Source of the DNA: Symbiodinium microadriaticum
Lineage: Eukaryota > Sar > Dinophyceae > Suessiales > Symbiodiniaceae
Length of the DNA: 64,000 nucleotides
Reading direction: 5' to 3'
Assembly (NCBI GenBank): GCA_001939145.1
Contig: LSRX01000319.1
Span: forward strand, 401,792 to 465,791
Part shown: in pieces, positions 1 through 10,345 of the stretch
How the letters are laid out: each line of letters begins with the position of its first letter
Numbering within the stretch: position 1 is the first letter of the stretch
Program-made: the position numbers and the translations under genes
The notes under the pieces: generated by a model
Told to the model about the DNA's origin: nothing
What the model saw: only the letters and a program-made list of their open reading frames with translations
The model's database searches: none

Positions 1-927
1 TTTCAAAATTTTAAGGATTTTTCAAGATTTTAAGGCTTTTTCAAAATTTGAAAACATTGTATTTTTTGAAACGTTCCTGTTTTCTGGCCCAAGGCATGCG
101 TCAAATAAGACATAAAGGTCCTACGTACATAGCCAGTAAGGAACTCTGATAAGCAATATCATGACTAGCTATTCTGGGCTCCTGACTTTGCGGTCTCGCG
201 ATTGAGGATACCCGAGCCCAGCTTGAAACTCGAGTCTGTAAGTTGTAGGGTTTAGGGCTAAGCGTTTAAGGTTCCCAACCCCGGAACCCTGAACCCTAGA
301 CCCCAAACCCTCAAGCCCGAAACCCTGAACCCCCTAAACCCTATAAGCCCTAAGATCAGCGCACGGCCTTCCGACCGTCGCGAGCGTCCTGGACCCAATT
401 TGGTGGTCGATGGGGGTCCAGGAATTCATAGAGAAGTTGATCTGGGTTCAGGGTTTAGGGGCTCAGGGGCTTAGGGTTGAGGGGTTCATAGAGACTTTGA
501 TCTGCGCTGTAGGAGACACGTGTGCGTCGGGCTACGGTTTTCTGGTTTGAGGGCGTTCCGGGCTTCGGGTGATTTCTACACCAAGCCGGTGCAAGTTGAG
601 ACTGAGTAGTGTTTGACGCCTTTGGGGTTCATAAGGGGCTCCGTGGTGTTTGGATTTCGGCGCTACCGGTGAAGCATTTGCTGGCTAAAGAGGGTTCGGA
701 GGATTTCGGGTAAGGGCTCTAGGGCAAGCCCCTTGAACTTTTAATCTCCCAAAGGTCAAACCTAAGCCCCAAACCTCAAAACCCCAAAAAATTACCTGCA
801 ACCACACTTTGTAAGGAGTTATATAAAGAAGAAAGAGACATGGGGCTCAAGGACTTAGCGTGAAGCTCTGTAGGAACTGGCTGCCCTTGAACCCCCAAAC
901 CAACCCTAAACCCTTAGTCCCCATAAA

Positions 928-1022
928 CCCTATAAGCCCTATAAGCCCTGTAAGCCCTATAAGCCCTGTAAGCCCTATAAGCCCTATAAGCCCTACAAGC
1001 CCTATAAGCCCTATAAGCCCTA
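928..1022 (+). repeat. 9-bp tandem repeat (CCCTATAAG)n
   Basis: About ten copies of a 9-bp unit, with one-base variants such as CCCTGTAAG and CCCTACAAG. It looks like a CCCTAAA derivative locally amplified as a 9-mer. The plus-strand open frame across it (Ser-Pro-Ile repeats) is a by-product of the repeat. Confidence 0.8.
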
Positions 1023-1336
1023 TCGGCCCTAGAACCCCTAAACCACCAGACCACCAAACCCTAAACCCCGAACCTTAGGCCCCGAACCCCCACAGGAGCC
1101 TGCAATGCGGATCCTCAGAGTAGCCGAGACCCTTATTAGGTTTAGGGTTTAGGGGTTTAGGGGTTTAGGGCTTAGGGGTTTAGGGGTGTAGGCTTTAGGG
1201 GTTTAGGGTTTAGGGTAAAGCTGAACGTAGTGCACCCCATATAGAAGCCAAAGAACTCATGAGAGCCCCTTTCTGGACCCCACAAGAAAGCCCGACTAGA
1301 TATCGAAATTGCCCCTCTAAACCTTAAGCATAAGGG

Positions 1337-1433
1337 TCCATGTATTCAAATAGTATATACGTTGGCCGTAAAGTAGTCCTGATATAGGTACTTTGGGGGG
1401 CCATGTATATACTATTTTGGTACATGGACCCAC
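1337..1433. mobile_element. Fold-back element, family E
   Basis: About 100-bp inverted-repeat element. The arms read GGTCCATGTA and TACATGGACC, with a centre containing AAAGTAG and ACTTTGG. Related full copies: 46109-46214, 48055-48155, 50297-50392 and 59636-59737. Half copies: 10740-10797 and 51709-51770. No coding capacity. It is MITE-like or introner-like by size and structure. Copies are often directly followed by AGGG and lie between telomere-type tracts. Confidence 0.75.
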
Positions 1434-1476
1434 CCTTCGGGTTCAGGCTTCAACCCGAAACTCCCCGTGCCCTGAC

Positions 1477-1556
1477 CTCGATGTCGACACCGGTGAAGTA
1501 CTGATCCCAAAGCTCCTTCGTTACCTGGTCGCTACCTGGCCGATGAGAAACCCCTA
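1477..1556 (-). CDS. Short coding exon, unrecognised
   Basis: The minus strand is open and protein-like (it includes the stretch QVTKELWDQYFTGVDIE). A plausible donor GAG|GTCAGG sits at 1476/1477. If not spliced, the frame continues to TGA at 1450-1452. The right boundary is uncertain; TAG|G in the flanking TTTAGGG-like sequence is one candidate acceptor. The product is not recognised. Confidence 0.5.
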
Positions 1557-2570
1557 ATGGTTTTAAGTAAGGGTTCCTTTAGGGGGATCCGTTGTGTGTT
1601 CTGTAAGGGTATCCATAGCGGCTTAGCGTTTAGGGTGTGTAGCATAAAGTACCCCTATAGGGACTACTTCAAGGTCTGATGTGGACCAAATAGACGTCTT
1701 GATATAACGGGTTTAAGGTTTTAAAGCATGTAGAAGGAATCCGCAGAAAAAGCCAATACTGAAGGCCTATAAGTTTCCAAGACCTTTACATAGGGTTTAG
1801 GGTTTATTCGTTTAGGGATAAGGGTTTAGGTTCTGAAATGCCTTGAATCACCAATCCCACGAGCTCTGTTCACCCTAAACCCTCCACCCGAAAGCTGCTC
1901 CCTGTGGGGGCTATATTCAAAATGATCGGTGTTAATCCTTATTGGGTTTTAAAATAACAAAAATGTAAAACTGTAGCCAACAAGGACCCAGAAAGGTACT
2001 CTGGGCTTCCTAGTACTACTATTATTATTATTACTACTACTACTATTACCACAACTAAACTGCTAGGCATTTCGAAATGCGCAAATCTGCTTTGACACTA
2101 AGCCCAAACTCCCCTAAGCCCTAAATTCCAAAGGCCCCAGCCGTTAAGCACAAATCCTAAACCCCAAACCCTGAAAACAAGTTCTACACCAATAACACTG
2201 AGAACGTTTGAGAACCCAAAAACATTAAAGGTCCATGTACCCCAAAATGGCTCATTTAAGGTTCGTTAAGGGCTTAGGGTTTAGGGTTTAAGGTACCATC
2301 AGGGCCATATTAGGGTACCATAACCAAAATCGGGATCTAGAGTAGGTAATATGGTTTCTCTACTATGGTAACTTAAACTAAATCCCCCAACAAGAACCCA
2401 GTCTAACCCCGCACATTTACGGAGCCCAGTCCTCAACCCTCTCAATCGCAAATCCCCGGTGTTGGGATTGGGGGAACCCCCTTCTTTTCTCTCCAAAGTC
2501 TGTTGACCCGAACCCTAAGCCCTTAAAACCTAAAACCCTAAAGCCCTAAACCCTAAAACATCCCTAACGT

Positions 2571-2670
2571 AGGAGCCTGATCAAGAAACCCTGGCCCTAG
2601 AACACCCAAAATATTGGGATTCATACTAAGAGCCCTAACAAAAAAAGAGACCCAGGGTGTCTTAATCAGC
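2571..2670. mobile_element. Fold-back element, family K
   Basis: Imperfect inverted repeat with arms GATCAAGAAACCCTGG and AGGGTGTCTTAATCAG. A second copy lies at 46866-46962. It sits directly downstream, in gene sense, of the exon at 2692-2773, so it would lie in that gene's intron. Confidence 0.65.
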
Positions 2671-2691
2671 TTCCTAATACTACACTCCAAC

Positions 2692-2773
2692 CCTCGTTTT
2701 CAAGATCTACAGCGAGGCCTTCGCTCATGTCACGAAAGATCTGATGACGACTCAGGCCCGTGAGGTTGAAGAC
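2692..2773 (-). CDS. Coding exon, unrecognised
   Basis: Minus-strand exon. The acceptor has a T-run (TTTTTTTGGCAG|G) and the donor is GG|GTTGGA. The frame includes GLSRHQIFRDMSEGLAVDL. The plus strand is also open here, but the splice signals favour minus. Product not recognised. Confidence 0.55.
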
Positions 2774-2876
2774 CTGCCAAAAAAATGCACCCCCGGCAGG
2801 ATCCGACGTGTAGATCCCTTACGGGCTCCTTTTCAGGGCTCCTTTTAAGGAGTTCCCGTTTGAGGGTTCCCTTTGA

Positions 2877-3003
2877 GGGTTTCTTTAAGGAGTTCCTTTT
2901 TAAGGGTTCAATCGAAGGGTTCCTTTTGAGGGTTTCTTTAAGGAGTTCCTTTTTCAGGGTTCAATTTAAGGGTTCCTGTTGAGGGTTTCTTTAAGGAGTT
3001 TCT
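2877..3003. repeat. 53-bp tandem repeat
   Basis: A unit beginning TTCTTTAAGGAGTT recurs at 2881, 2934 and 2987, a period of 53 bp, with small differences between copies. A degraded start lies upstream (about 2830-2876). No function seen. Confidence 0.75.
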
Positions 3004-3438
3004 TGAAGGGGGTTTCTGTAAAGTACCTTGTAACTTCCCTGTGTAGGGTTCAAAACAAGGAGATCTACTCTTTAGATCCCCCGGTGGGTCTGGGTGCATC
3101 CAGCTAGGGAGACTTTGTATACGCACTTAATTGATGCGAGGTCTACTATAGGGTATAAGCTTAAGGGATCCATGGGGTTTCGGTCAAGGGTTCTAAGGGG
3201 CTTAGGGTGTAAGGAATTGGGGCTTAGGGCTTAGGGTTTGTCGGGTTCAGCCTTCCGGATTTAGGGTTAAAGGATTCAGGTTAAGGAAGCAAGGTTTAGG
3301 GTTTAGGGTTTTTAGGGTTTCGGTTTAGGGTTTAGGGAATAGGGTTGAAGCAAGGTTTATCCGCACGTCGAACACCCCCAAAAGCGCACCGCCCCTGCAA
3401 CGGATTGAGCAGAAGGTATGTCTTGCTCTTTCTGTAAC

Positions 3439-3536
3439 TACCCATAGGCTAGGCTCCGCAGTAGTTCCTCTTTGGGATTACCTTTAGGATCCCAAACATA
3501 AGCCACAAAAAGGAACTACAATGGAGCCTATGGGTA
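3439..3536. mobile_element. Fold-back element, family A
   Basis: Inverted repeat with outer arms TACCCATAGGCTCCATAG and CTATGGAGCCTATGGGTA around a core with AGGATCC. Related copies: 13724-13814, 13917-14010, 54194-54288, 55419-55511 and 57603-57696. Half copies lie near 4118, 4209, 5478-5526 and 54640-54690. It is the most abundant fold-back family in the window. The outward end GGGTAAG matches a splice donor, so some copies may border or form introns; this is inference. Confidence 0.8.
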
Positions 3537-3664
3537 GACCCTAAGCCCTAAACCCCAAACCCTAAACCCTAAAGCCCTAAACCCCAAAAACACTGGGATT
3601 TTAGGCTCTTTTTGGGCACAGGGACGGGATTTGGAGCCCAGTGAATCGGGCTTGAGGTGTTCAA

Positions 3665-3854
3665 CTGGGTTCTTGTTCGGGGACTTACTTTCAGTTACCA
3701 AGGCTTAGGGGCTTAGGCTTTATGGGTTTAGGGTTTAGGGGTTTAGAAGGTTTAGGGATTTAAGTTAAGTTACCATCGCAAAGAAACCATGTTATTTACT
3801 ATAGATCCCCATTAATTATGGTAACTTACATACAATCCCCTAATAAAAACCCAG
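3665..3854. mobile_element. Family B fold-back element split by a TTTAGGG tract
   Basis: The left arm CTGGGTTCTTG starts at 3665. After about 35 bp it is interrupted by a TTTAGGG-type tract (about 3700-3760). The core and right arm then resume and end in CCCAG at 3854. Uninterrupted relatives lie at 9371-9473, 23411-23521 and 58942-59061, with a rearranged copy at 18956-19125. Confidence 0.7.
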
Positions 3855-4013
3855 TCAATGTTTACCTGGGCCCTAGGCGACCTACCCTTTTAAGGGCTGA
3901 TAATATGAAGAAATCAGAATACGGAATCCTAAACCCTAAACCCTGAACCCTAAGTAAACCCCAAACCCAACCTAAACCCTGAACCCTAAAACCTAAACCC
4001 TAAACCCTAAAAC

Positions 4014-4109
4014 TTTTAAAGCCCCAAAATCAGGAGGTTCGTTTAGCTCCAGTTCAGGCCGGGGGGATCGCGCAGGTGCGTCAGGAATGAGGCCCCCAAA
4101 CCAAGGTCC
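4014..4109 (-). CDS. Coding exon with telomere-type donor
   Basis: A 96-nt exon of exactly 32 codons, with AGGAG|GGA as acceptor and AAA|GTTTTAGGG as donor. The frame includes GLIPDAPARSPRPELELN. The intron that follows starts inside a TTTAGGG tract (3940-4013). A half family A element abuts the acceptor side. Product not recognised. Confidence 0.6.
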
Positions 4110-4563
4110 CTCCTTTATACGCATAGGCTCCATAGTCGTTCCTTTTTGGGATTAGCTTAGGGGTTCAAGGTTTAGGGTTTAGGGTTTGGGGTTTCGGGCT
4201 TAGGGATAATTACCCATATGCTCCATAGTAGTTCCTTTTTGGGATTACGTTTGTTTTTTTTTAAGGGCCCTTTTCGTTGCTCTGCGCGTCGAAGCTCCAT
4301 ATTGGCCGAACGATCTTCCCTTCTCACTTCTGCAGAGCGAAACTTCCCTCAGTCATGATCTTTTGTCTCGGGTTCACATCTTGGTACTATCCAGCGAGTC
4401 CTCCCGACCTTCTTTGAGTTCATATCCCCATTGTCCCCCTGCATCACTATTCGTCAAATTCAACTGTGTATGCCCAAAGTCGACGTAGTCATAGCTGAGC
4501 CTGTTTTTTTTTGTTCTTTCGCTGCCCCGCGTGACTATCGCCTGCTGAAAATGCTACAATTTG

Positions 4564-5391
4564 TCAACGACCTGTCGGCACATGGCATTGTCCATCGGCG
4601 TATTCTCCAAAGCAGACCAACTGACCATCTGATGTCACTGCACACGTGTGACTGTAGCCTGCTGAGACTGCCACAACTGCTCCCAAATCCGTCGGCACAT
4701 CGCATTGCCCGTAGCCGTTGTTTCCAAAGCAGACCAACTGCTGATCTGATCTCACTGCACACGTGTGATCGTCGCCTGCTGAGACTGCCAGAACTGCGCC
4801 CAACTCCGTCGGCACATCACATTGTCCGTAGCTGTTGTTTCCGAAGCAGACCAACTGACCATCTGATCTTACTGCACACGTGTGATGGGAGCCTGCTGAG
4901 AAGACTGCCACAACTGCTCCCAAATTCTTCGGCACATCGCACTGTCCGAAGTCGTTCAATCCAAAGCAGACCAACTGACCATCAGATCTCACTGCACACG
5001 TGTGACCGACGCCTGCTGAGACTGCCATAACTGCTCCCAAATTCGTCGGCACATCGCATAATTGTCCGGCGTCGTTTCCAAAGCAGACCAACTGCTCTTC
5101 TGATCTCACTGCACACGTGTGATAGACGCTTGCTGAGACTGCCAGAACTGCGCCCAAATCCGTCGGCACATCCCGTTGTCTCTTGGCATTCAATCCAAAC
5201 CGGAGCAACCTTTTCTTTTGTTTCAGTGCACCAATGCGCCTATTGCCGCTGGAAGCTGTAGATGTGTAGCCATCCGCGAGCAATCTTTTGCTGCAAGACA
5301 GCTGCCGGACATGTTCCCGGCACAAGCTGCTTGGATGACTCACTGGCAACCACCAGGAGCTTCCCCAAAATGAGAACATCGCGGGGACCAT
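4564..5391 (-). CDS. RCC1-like tandem repeat protein
   Basis: An open frame of 275 codons starting at ATG 5391. After a non-repetitive N-terminus of about 70 residues it has six consecutive units of 37-38 residues, with the recurring cores AVSAGxxHTCAVRSDGQLVCFG and QCDVPTDLGAV. This is the RCC1-type repeat (a beta-propeller blade in the family), in a form I recall as common in dinoflagellate proteins. Known relatives mediate protein interaction or nucleotide exchange, but the substrate cannot be inferred here. The first unit is degenerate. After TGA (4564-4566) the same frame still encodes repeat-like residues (VAFSAGDSH), so the stop may be secondary. Alternatively the exon ends just before it at ACAG|GTCGTT. 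The 5' side is bounded by a TTTAGGG tract at 5405-5475. Confidence 0.85.
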   Translation of the reverse strand: MVPAMFSFWGSSWWLPVSHPSSLCREHVRQLSCSKRLLADGYTSTASSGNRRIGALKQKKRLLRFGLNAKRQRDVPTDLGAVLAVSASVYHTCAVRSEEQLVCFGNDAGQLCDVPTNLGAVMAVSAGVGHTCAVRSDGQLVCFGLNDFGQCDVPKNLGAVVAVFSAGSHHTCAVRSDGQLVCFGNNSYGQCDVPTELGAVLAVSAGDDHTCAVRSDQQLVCFGNNGYGQCDVPTDLGAVVAVSAGYSHTCAVTSDGQLVCFGEYADGQCHVPTGR

Positions 5392-5542
5392 AGCGACTCT
5401 GGGAACATACTGGGATTACGGTTTAGCGTTCAGGGTTTAGGGATTAGGGTTTTGGGGTTTAGGGTTTAGGAGTTTAGGATCCTAAATACAAACCGCAAAA
5501 AGCAACTACTATGGAGCCTATGGGTAGAGCCAAGAGCCCAGA

Positions 5543-5849
5543 AGCCTACCAGCGTGCTGACTTCGGCAAAAAACAGTACGCGACTTAAGGCGTCTTCATC
5601 AAAAGGGAGCTTGGGGTGTAGATTATGCGATACTAATATATATATATATATACACACACATACATATACATATTATATATATATATATATATACANAGCC
5701 TACCAGCGTGCTGACTTCGGCAAAAAACAGTACGCGACTTAAGGCGTCTTCATCAAAAGGGAGCTTGGGGTGTAGATTATGCGATACTAATATATATATA
5801 TATATACACACACATACATATACATATTATATATATATATATATATACA
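5543..5849. repeat. 153-bp direct duplication joined by one N
   Basis: 5543-5695 and 5697-5849 appear identical, including their TA/CA microsatellite, and are separated by a single N at 5696. This looks like an assembly join rather than biology. Confidence 0.8.
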
Positions 5850-5928
5850 TACATACATACATACATACATACTTACTTACTTACTTACTTATTTACTTAC
5901 TTACTTACTTACTTACTTGCTTACTTAT
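5849..5928. repeat. CATA / CTTA microsatellite
   Basis: (CATA)n is followed by (CTTA)n with few interruptions. It continues the TA-rich end of the preceding duplication. Confidence 0.9.
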
Positions 5929-6369
5929 ATTTAGGATCACGCAGGAACAGTACCATTCACTCTATATCGTAGTAAGATTTCCATAGAAAAAAGGTAGCCA
6001 GTCGAAGGGAAGCCCCCAACTCCAAAATGCCCTAACCCCTAAACCCTAAACCCTAAAACCCTAAACCCCCTACTCCAACATGCAAGAAACAGAAACCCGC
6101 TCTGGAGATCCTGCAGGCCGATCCTCCTTAAAACTGCGGGAACCCCTGCAGAGGGGATTGGGCTTTAGGAGTTTAGGGTTTAGGGATTAGGGTTTAGAGT
6201 TTAGGCTTTAGGCTTTAGGGATTAGGGTTTAGAGTTTAGGGTTAAGGGATTAGGGATTAGGATTAGGGTTTAGGGTTTCGGGCGCGGCCCTAGAACCCCT
6301 AAAACCTTAAATGGCAGGGACCCCCCACGAGAAGATCGCGCTGCACCCTCAAGCCTCGATGTGAAGTAC

Positions 6370-7233
6370 CAGTAAAGCCGTTTCCCAGGTCACTTTCGCG
6401 AAGTTGCCGGATCCGAAGCCTTCATCTTCAAGGTTCAGGCTTCCCAAACCCTAAAGCCCTAAAGCCCTAAAGCACTAAAGCCTAAAGCCTAAAACCCTAA
6501 ACCCTGAACCCCTAAAGCCCTAAAACCCTGAAACCCTGAACCCCTATAAACCCTAAAGCCCCAAACCCTATAAACCCTAAAACCCTAGAACCCTACAAGC
6601 CGCTTCGGTTGCTTTTGGGCAGCAGACCGGGGCCTTCGCGTCTAGGATTTCAGGGTCCTTTGGGGGCCTTTGGGGGGTTTTGGCCTAGGGCCTATAGGGT
6701 CTATAGGATCGACCTAGGCTGTAAGGCTTATAAGGTTTAGGAAGTGTAGGATTTAGGGGTTTAAGGGTTTTTCGGGCTTTAGGATTTGGCGGTTTAGGGG
6801 TTTCTAGGGCTTTAGGATTTAGGGGTTTAGGGGTTTTAGGGCTTTAGTGTCTAGGGGTTTAGGGCTGAGGGCTGTCTCTGCGACGCAGTGGGCTTCATCT
6901 AGCGGGCACTTTTTCATCTGTGCATCAGAGTTCAGCACATTTGTGTGGAGCCTGTAGGCTATTTGTCTATGCATAGGGTTTAGGAGCTTAGAACTATTGT
7001 TAGGCTAGGCTCTATGTGCAGGGCTTAGACGTTTTGGAGTTTGGGTCCATCGTTGCAAGAACTAGCTGGGTCTAACAAGGATTTGCAAGCACCTGCCAGC
7101 ATGTGTGCGCTTGTGCTTTTGTGGTTAACTGATGAGTGTTCCCAACTGGGGGTGCGATCCCTACCCACAGCGGTTTCGGTTTCGTTCATGGAGAACAAGC
7201 TTCCTGGTCTGCATCAAGTAACCCAACACGAAG
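6370..7233 (-). CDS. Multi-exon gene fragment, unrecognised product
   Basis: Four minus-strand exons are supported. 7165-7233 (69 nt) includes VLGYLMQTRKLVLHERNRNR and has donor GG|GTAGGG and acceptor TTGCAG. About 6872-6951 includes LNSDAQMKKCPLDEAHCVAE and has acceptor CTACAG|G; it joins the previous exon in phase (2+1). 6597-6641 includes APVCCPKATEA and has donor T|GTAGGG. 6370-6419 includes FGSGNFAKVTWETALL. The intervening introns are mostly TTTAGGG-type sequence. Joining phases of the last two exons are not resolved. Cysteines are frequent, but no domain is recognised. Confidence 0.55.
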
Positions 7234-7475
7234 CTGCAACCGGAATCCCTAAACTCGAAACTTCTGGAGTATGATGGGATACTTCTAATATTGCACCAAA
7301 GCAATATTCCGTATTTGTCAGGTTATACTTGTGCTTATAAAGTAGGGTGCCCCCCTCCTGCCAAAAGTTTGCGGTATTAAGTAATCTGTTCCCGGCGACC
7401 CTGGAAGGGTCCCAGGGCTATGGGGAGGGCTTGGGTGGCCATGAATGCCCGGGTCGGGGGTTTGGGGATCAGTAG

Positions 7476-7912
7476 TAGTACAGCAATAGTACAGTAGTCG
7501 GCAGCAGTGGACAGTAACAGTAAGTACAGTAGTAGTGCAGTAGTAGTACAGTAGTAGTACAGTAGTAAGTGCCGTAGCAGCACAGTAGCAGTACAGTCGT
7601 AGTACAGTAATAGTACAGCAATAAGCAGGAGTAGTACAGTAAATAGTAAGTACAATAGTAGTGCAGTAGTAGTACAGTAGTAGTACAGTAGTAGTACAGT
7701 CGTAGTACAGTAATAGTACAGCAATAAGCAGGAGTAGTACAGTAAATAGTAAGTACAATAGTAGTGCAGTAGTAGTACAGTAGTAGTACAGTCGTAGTAC
7801 TGAAATAGTATAGCAATAAGCAGGAGTAGTACAGTAAATAGTAAGTACAGTAGTAGTGCAGTAGTAGTACAGTACTAGTCCAGTAGTAGTACGGTAGCAG
7901 TACAGTAGTCAA
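7476..7912. repeat. AGTAGTAGTAC minisatellite with higher-order units
   Basis: A degenerate 11-bp unit (AGTAGTAGTAC) fills the interval. A larger unit marked by ATAAGCAGGAG recurs at 7621, 7724 and 7816. The spacings of 103 and 92 differ by exactly one 11-bp unit, so the array grew by slippage inside a larger duplication. The long Tyr/Thr/Leu frames on the minus strand are by-products. Confidence 0.9.
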
Positions 7913-8159
7913 GTTCAAGGCTTATTCAAAGCATCGAACGTCAGGGCCGGGGTTTGAGGCTTTGGCTGCTGGTTATAGGCTGTAGGGTCGAGCGGGGGTC
8001 CAGGGGTTTAGGGTGGGTTTAGGTCGTGGGTGATTTTAAGATTGACCCTTCGCAGAAAGGAAGCAACACAACCCAAAAATAAGCCGGCAAAAAAACACGC
8101 ATCAAATCAGGCCGCCCAAACTTTCGTCACCGGCTTTCACAAGCCCGGCTTAGAACGCG

Positions 8160-8417
8160 TTATAGGCCCCATTGTCTTCTATAGTAGATGAGCTGCTCAT
8201 TAAGTTCTTGCATGCTTGAAGCCCGATGGTCAAAGTCAAGTCCCTCCTCAGCACATACTTGCAGGACTGCGCAAGAATCTAGATACTACAATACAATAAG
8301 ACTTAAACATATTGAATACAGTAAACATACCCGAAATTCTCACTTCGGACTTCCAGCACCGCGGCACACTTGCAGGCGAGTGGCAGTTCAAGTATGCGAA
8401 GGCATTGTCCAAGGAGC
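8160..8417 (-). CDS. Last two exons of an unrecognised gene
   Basis: Exon 8344-8417 (acceptor TGCGCAG|G, donor GAA|GTGAGA) joins exon 8278-8160 (acceptor TCTAG|A) across a 65-nt intron, 8279-8343. The joined frame runs through QCLRILELPLACKCAAVLEV and then VCAEEGLDFDHRASSMQEL, and ends at TAA 8160-8162. The upstream intron begins at once in a TTTAGGG tract (8450-8535). The C-terminus looks helical. No family is recognised. Confidence 0.6.
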
Positions 8418-9030
8418 CTGCGCAGAGTGCCCCACATTCGAGCCGGTGAGGGTTTAGGGTTTAGGGCTTTAGGCTTTAGGCTTTAGGGTTTAGGGTTTTA
8501 GGGCTTTAGGGTTTAGGGCTTTAGGGTTTAGGGCTACCTGGTGATATGTCGGTTTTAATAGTCAAAATACGGTTTGAGGCTAGATCAGCCTGAAGAATCG
8601 ACATACGGTTTGGGCTACATCCGAGTACACATCTGTAGAGACAAGAACATCCGACATATTTACACACGTTGATCGATTAGGGACACTCTGTTAGGGTCTA
8701 GGGTTTCGCTACCATTGCAACGCCATATAGATTTGAGTTTAAGGGTTTAGAGATATAGGATGATGGGTTGAGGGTTTAGGGTCGCGGGATTTATGGGTTC
8801 AGGGTTTGGTGTTGTTGAAGGAAGGCCAAGGCTGCTACTGGGGTCCGTGCATCTTTGCCGTCCCTTCATTAAAAATCAAAACAGGAGATGATACAACTCT
8901 GAAATCCCTACAGCCAGCTTATAACCCCAAAGAGTCCTAGCCGAGTGGCTGCACCTGACGAAATGCAGATGAAGCCCGACAGCACTTCAACCCACATTGG
9001 AGCCAGGCGTGTAGCTTGAGACCCTTTTAA

Positions 9031-9235
9031 GACCAAACCCACCCTAAAGCCTAAACCCTAAGCCCTAAACAGACCAAACCCACCTTAAAGCCGAAACCCT
9101 AAACCCTAAACAGACCAAACCCACCCTAAAGCCTAAACCCTAAGCTCTAAACAGACCAAACCCACCTTAAAGCCGAAACCCTAAACCCTAAACAGACCAA
9201 ACCCACCCTAAAGCCTACTAAGCGATGAAGCCAGG
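9031..9235. repeat. 41-bp tandem repeat built from CCCTAAA
   Basis: GACCAAACCCACC recurs at 9031, 9072, 9113, 9154 and 9195. Alternate copies share variants (CCTAAAGCCT against TTAAAGCCG), so the array is really an 82-bp dimer repeat. Ordinary CCCTAAA copies and a short TA run (9290-9311) follow. Confidence 0.9.
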
Positions 9236-9479
9236 AGCCTTCAAACCCTAAACCCTAAACAGAAACCCTAAACCCTAAACCCTAAATTTTAATATATATA
9301 TATATATATATCCTTGAACCCGTGAAGAATCGGGATCCTGGAGCCTCCATTGAAGATCACAAGCATTCATGACTGGGTTCTTGTCCTTTTTAAGGGAATT
9401 TAGTCTAAGTGGCCGTAATAAAGGAACCAATATTGTGGTAACTTAAACAAAATCCCTTAACTAGAACCCAGTCATGAAG

Positions 9480-10240
9480 TCGTGAAAGCCCACAAACCCC
9501 AAAAGAAAGCTTCTAGGACAAGGCACCTAGCTTGAAGATGAGGCAGAATGCAAGGGCTTGTTTGTCACATAGGTTGCGGCTCCTTGGAATCGGTGTGATT
9601 TGGTTTAGGGCTTTGGGTTTAGGTTGTATCCTAAACCCTAAACCCCTAAACCCCTAAATCTCAAAGCCCAGACAATAGGGTTTACGGCTTTAGGGTTTAG
9701 GGTTGGGGTCCTCTTCGCTTTTTGGGGGGGCTTCCTGAGATTCCATACATAGGGTTTTGATGATATAAATCCTGCATTACCCCGAATAAGGAATATCACC
9801 AGAATTTCCATAGTTTAGGGACCTTGAGGTAATGCAGGATTTGTACCATCAACCGTATGGGCCCTGGTTGGTTTGGGTCCTCGGACCTTATTGGGGCAGT
9901 GAAAGCACGCGGGTGGTCTTTTGGTCCTGAAGAAATGGGCGCCGAAATAATTATCAATACTAGTCCTTGGAGTTCCTTATTATGAATTATATTGTTGCAT
10001 CGGGTGCCTTATTATGCGAAGGTCTTGCTGCGTCATGACTAGAGTCTTTCTGCTGGACTCTTGAGCGCCTGGCAAAATAAACACGGTTAGCTGAACGCCC
10101 TCGAGCCCAATTACTGCAGCACGCGTTCTGCACGGTAGAATTCCGTGCATGTTGTAAGAAGGACACTTACATGCCACCCAGCTCCTCAACTTATAAACCT
10201 TACACCCAGTTCGCCATGATGATGGGGTGTAGTGTGTGGG
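9480..10240. other. Unassigned stretch with possible exon pieces
   Basis: It contains a family G fold-back element (9755-9853) and TTTAGGG-like tracts at 9600-9710. Minus-strand pieces near 9530-9600 (frame with NLCDKQALAFCLIFK) and 10000-10180 (strong donor ATGTAAGT at about 10168) may be exons. I could not fix their boundaries or frame. Confidence 0.35.
9755..9853. mobile_element. Fold-back element, family G
   Basis: Arms are TTGATGATATAAATCCTGC and GCAGGATTTGTACCATCAA, around a core with CATAGTTTAGGG. Other copies: 43938-44036, 51378-51475, and an enlarged copy at 23167-23362 whose core is repeated about three times. Confidence 0.8.
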
Positions 10241-10245
10241 GAGCC

Positions 10246-10345
10246 TCAGCAGGTGGTTGGAACTTCAGCTTTTGTGGTAAATGGTGGCTCGATGTCTTGC
10301 ATTTCGTACTTGACATCTGTGCTGTTGGAACTGTCTGTCGCGCTC
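10246..10345 (-). CDS. Terminal coding exon, unrecognised
   Basis: A 100-nt exon with acceptor GGCTCAG|G and stop TGA at 10246-10248. The frame includes STDVKYEMQDIEPPFTTKAE. In gene sense the upstream intron is TTTAGGG-type sequence (10346-10390 and beyond) running right up to the acceptor. Product unknown. Confidence 0.55.

Larger units (their letters stand above)
1..1440. repeat. Telomere-type repeat matrix, left edge
   Basis: Scattered TTTAGGG and CCCTAAA variants (for example 244-350, 460-490, 1137-1215) are separated by short unique pieces. A few unique pieces (about 360-430 and 1240-1320) are open in more than one frame on both strands, so I could not assign an exon. No gene is supported here. 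Confidence 0.6.

Noticed and set aside
860..1078. Plus-strand open frame with Ser-Pro-Ile repeats
   Set aside because: It is the translation of the 9-bp (CCCTATAAG)n array, with no splice or start context.
7318..7918. Long minus-strand frames rich in Tyr, Thr, Leu and Cys
   Set aside because: Three overlapping frames are all open because the AGTAGTAGTAC minisatellite lacks stops. Not a gene.
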